Origin: Flavobacterium sp. Leaf82
GTDB taxonomy: Bacteria > Bacteroidota > Bacteroidia > Flavobacteriales > Flavobacteriaceae
Direction of reading: 5' to 3'
Assembly (NCBI RefSeq): GCF_001422725.1
Contig: NZ_LMMA01000032.1
Span: forward strand, 1 to 64,000
Length of the DNA: 64,000 nt
Shown here: piece by piece, positions 60,424 through 64,000 of the stretch
Layout of the letters: each line of letters opens with the position of its first letter
Numbering within the stretch: the first letter of the stretch is position 1
Translations under genes and position numbers: made by a program
The notes under the pieces: model-generated
Database searches by the model: none
The model's input: the letters and a program-made list of their open reading frames with translations, nothing else
Told to the model about the DNA's origin: nothing

Positions 60424-60816
60424 GTGGAAATAAAATCCTCCTACGAAATTGATTCTTATAAAAAGATAAACATGATTTTTATTGTAATAATCATGTTTAT
60501 CTTTTTTTATTGCTTTATAATTCCATTTCTAAATTTTGGTTTTCCTTCTTCCTGCGAAGGAATGCCTTTAAGTTATTGCAAAAGCCGTGGTCTGACAAGG
60601 GCTTTTTCTCAAATATTAAGATTCCACTTTAAAGAAGCAATTGCTTTTAACTCCTATAGTATAAAGATTTTTTTATTTTTTTTGATACAATTAATAGCTC
60701 GTTTCTCTATAAATAAAGTACTTAATTTTTCTAATTTAAAGAGAATCTTATCTTTAGATATATTCCTGAGTATACTATTTTTTATTTTTTCATTTTATAA
60801 TCTCGTACTCATTTAA
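60424..60816 (+). CDS. DUF2752-like membrane protein
   Basis: This is a 130-residue protein with three hydrophobic segments (about 17-38, 80-97 and 110-130). The loop after the first helix reads FPSSCEGMPLSYCKSRGLTRAFSQILRFHFKEAIAFNSYS. This fits DUF2752, where C-P-(x)-G-x-x-C-P-x-C-G-L-T-R-A is the usual form; both cysteines and GLTRA remain, though the prolines differ. The start is a GTG at 60424, 9 bp after the DUF4190 stop. The next in-frame ATG (60472) would cut the N-terminus at the first helix. Function is unknown. Confidence 0.7.
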   Translation: MEIKSSYEIDSYKKINMIFIVIIMFIFFYCFIIPFLNFGFPSSCEGMPLSYCKSRGLTRAFSQILRFHFKEAIAFNSYSIKIFLFFLIQLIARFSINKVLNFSNLKRILSLDIFLSILFFIFSFYNLVLI

Positions 60817-60926
60817 GGAAAAATATAGGTACTATTAAAAAAAGTATCTAATTAAAAGTTAAAATTATCAATTACGGAAAGATGTAATTGTTCTATTTAA
60901 AAATTTGCAAATTATCTCATTCTCTA

Positions 60927-62612
<1,686 letters not shown>

Positions 62613-62692
62613 TAATTAATATTCTAAAAGATGTAACTTTTGAGTCAAACTCAGTACTAATATCTTAAACGAATAACTTTTTTTAAATTATA

Positions 62693-64000
62693 ATGGAAGA
62701 AAAAAAATTTGATCTTAATTCAATCATTGGTTTTGTATTGATATTTGGAATTTTGATTTGGATTATGTACCAAAATCAGCCTTCTGACAAAGAAATTGCT
62801 GCTGAAAAAGCCAAGAAAGAATTAGTTGCCAAACAAGAAGCACAAGCTAAAACTGATAAAACAAAAACAGCTGTTTTACCAGTTGCTGCAACAACTCCAG
62901 GCGACACAGTTCAATTAGCGCAATTACAAAAAACATTAGGAGGTTTTGCTTATTCAGCTACACTTCCTTCTGCTAAAGAAGGTTTTACAACAATTGAAAA
63001 CGAAAAGATGATACTAAAAATCGCCAATAAAGGTGGTTATATAGTTGAAGCTACATTGAAAGAATTCAAAAAGTTTGAGAAAAATTCCGGACAATTAGTA
63101 GAACTGATTAAAGACAATAATTCAGATTTAAATATTCAATTACAAACAACTGATAACAGAACTTTAAACTCTAAAGATCTTTATTTTGAGCCAACATTAA
63201 CTAAAAACGGTACTGATCAAATTTTGACCATGCGTTTGAAAGCCGGTGCAAATGAATTTTTAGAGTATAAATATGTATTGAAAGCAAATGATTATTTAGT
63301 TGGTTTTGATGTACGTTCTCAAGGATTAAATAAAGTTTTAAATTCTTCTAAACCATTAGATTTAGTTTGGGATTTAAAATCGTACAGAAACGAAAAAAGT
63401 GTTTCTATCGAAAAGCGTTATGCTCAATTAGAATATGAATATGGAGATGAGAAATACAGCTCAGTAAGTCTTGGCGTTGGAAAAGAAGATACTCCTGAAA
63501 AAGTGAGTTTTATCGCTTTTAAACAACACTTTTTTACTGCGATCTTATCTACAGATAAACCATTCGAAAAATCGAAGTTACAATCTGACGATTTAGTTAA
63601 AGATGAAAAAATAGATACTACCTATATCAAACAATTTAAGGCAACTGTTCCTTTGGCTTTTACAAATGGAGAAGTTGATTATAAAATGAGCTGGTATTTT
63701 GGACCATCTGATTATAAAATTTTAAAATCATACGATAAAAACTTCGAAAAAATTATTCCATTAGGTTGGGGAATTTTCGGATGGATCAATAAATGGATTT
63801 TTATTCCATTATTTGGATTCTTAAGCTCTTATATTGCTTACGGAATTGCAATTATCATTTTTACCATTATCATCAAATTGGCAATGTCGCCAATTACATA
63901 TAAGTCTTTCTTGTCTCAGGCAAAAATGAAAGTTTTACGTCCGGAGATTACAGAGTTGGGAGAAAAATTCAAAAAAGACCCAATGAAGAAACAACAGGAA
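62693..64000 (+). CDS. yidC: Membrane protein insertase YidC, 3' end beyond the window
   Basis: The frame starts at ATG 62693 (MEEKKFDLNSIIGFVLIFGILIWIMYQNQPSD) and stays open to the last base: 436 codons are seen, of perhaps 600-630. The first transmembrane helix (about 10-27) is followed by a large periplasmic beta-sandwich domain (about 70-350). The Oxa1-like membrane core begins at WINKWIFIPLFGFLSSYIAYGIAIIIFTIIIKLAMSPITYKSFLSQAKMKVLRPEI, where the window cuts it. YidC inserts and folds inner-membrane proteins, alone or with SecYEG. It is partial only because of the window edge; no damage is visible. Confidence 0.95.
   Translation, partial: MEEKKFDLNSIIGFVLIFGILIWIMYQNQPSDKEIAAEKAKKELVAKQEAQAKTDKTKTAVLPVAATTPGDTVQLAQLQKTLGGFAYSATLPSAKEGFTTIENEKMILKIANKGGYIVEATLKEFKKFEKNSGQLVELIKDNNSDLNIQLQTTDNRTLNSKDLYFEPTLTKNGTDQILTMRLKAGANEFLEYKYVLKANDYLVGFDVRSQGLNKVLNSSKPLDLVWDLKSYRNEKSVSIEKRYAQLEYEYGDEKYSSVSLGVGKEDTPEKVSFIAFKQHFFTAILSTDKPFEKSKLQSDDLVKDEKIDTTYIKQFKATVPLAFTNGEVDYKMSWYFGPSDYKILKSYDKNFEKIIPLGWGIFGWINKWIFIPLFGFLSSYIAYGIAIIIFTIIIKLAMSPITYKSFLSQAKMKVLRPEITELGEKFKKDPMKKQQE

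Overview
The window is a 64 kb stretch of low-GC chromosome from a member of the Bacteroidota, almost certainly a Flavobacterium or close relative. The evidence is the gliding-motility lipoprotein GldI, a type IX secretion (T9SS) C-terminal sorting domain, many short lipoprotein signals, the Bacteroidota promoter pattern (TTTG/TTG, a 17-23 bp spacer, then TAnnTTTG) ahead of many genes, and intergenic repeat families typical of flavobacteria. No rRNA or tRNA gene was seen. The largest block is core chromosome.

Layout. 1-3200: an IS21-like terminus (inferred) at the window edge, then three copies of a composite repeat, a small unknown gene, an XRE regulator and a BRO-family phage-type protein; this is the most accessory-looking part. 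3300-8800: a T9SS cargo protein, then three small exported paralogs beside an AraC-type regulator. A roughly 90-110 bp element occurs three times here, upstream of two of the paralogs and of the regulator. 8800-18100: an M13 peptidase, an esterase, a collagen-like lipoprotein, TerC, and two unrelated glutamine synthetases (type II and type III) in divergent orientation. 18150-24150: a curli-type amyloid (type VIII secretion) operon: curlin-repeat subunit, nucleator-like subunit, CsgE, CsgF, CsgG and a beta-propeller lipoprotein. 24200-34300: purM, a GNAT enzyme, a GH92 mannosidase, an M61 peptidase, a fatty-acid hydroxylase-type enzyme and several unknowns. 34490-44220: minus-strand genes including DoxX-like/aqpZ, a DMT exporter, two cyclophilin-FKBP fusions, gldI, a DHH phosphoesterase, a probable fluoride-type CLC, RidA and cbpA-cbpM. 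44400-64000: lipoproteins, a poxB-MFS pair, guaA, two LysM proteins, OsmC, nagB, DUF4190/DUF2752-like genes, pyrG, and yidC, which runs off the right edge.

The most interesting observation is in the curli operon. The csgE gene reads as a CsgC/CsgH-like N-terminal domain and a CsgE domain in different frames. They are joined at a run of ten A followed by G, which contains A_AAA_AAG, the heptamer used for -1 frameshifting in E. coli dnaX. The zero-frame stop lies immediately after it, at the domain boundary. If the base count is right, one gene could make both a free chaperone-like domain and a CsgE fusion, by ribosomal frameshifting or transcriptional slippage. Other points to follow up are a terminator-like hairpin between the two curlin genes, a CsgG with an extra C-terminal barrel-like domain, and the AraC/small-paralog island with its shared AACC-N6-GGTT element.

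All calls come from reading the sequence. No database search or structure prediction was run, and start codons were chosen by eye: several long open frames begin at TTG or GTG and were trimmed to the first sensible ATG.
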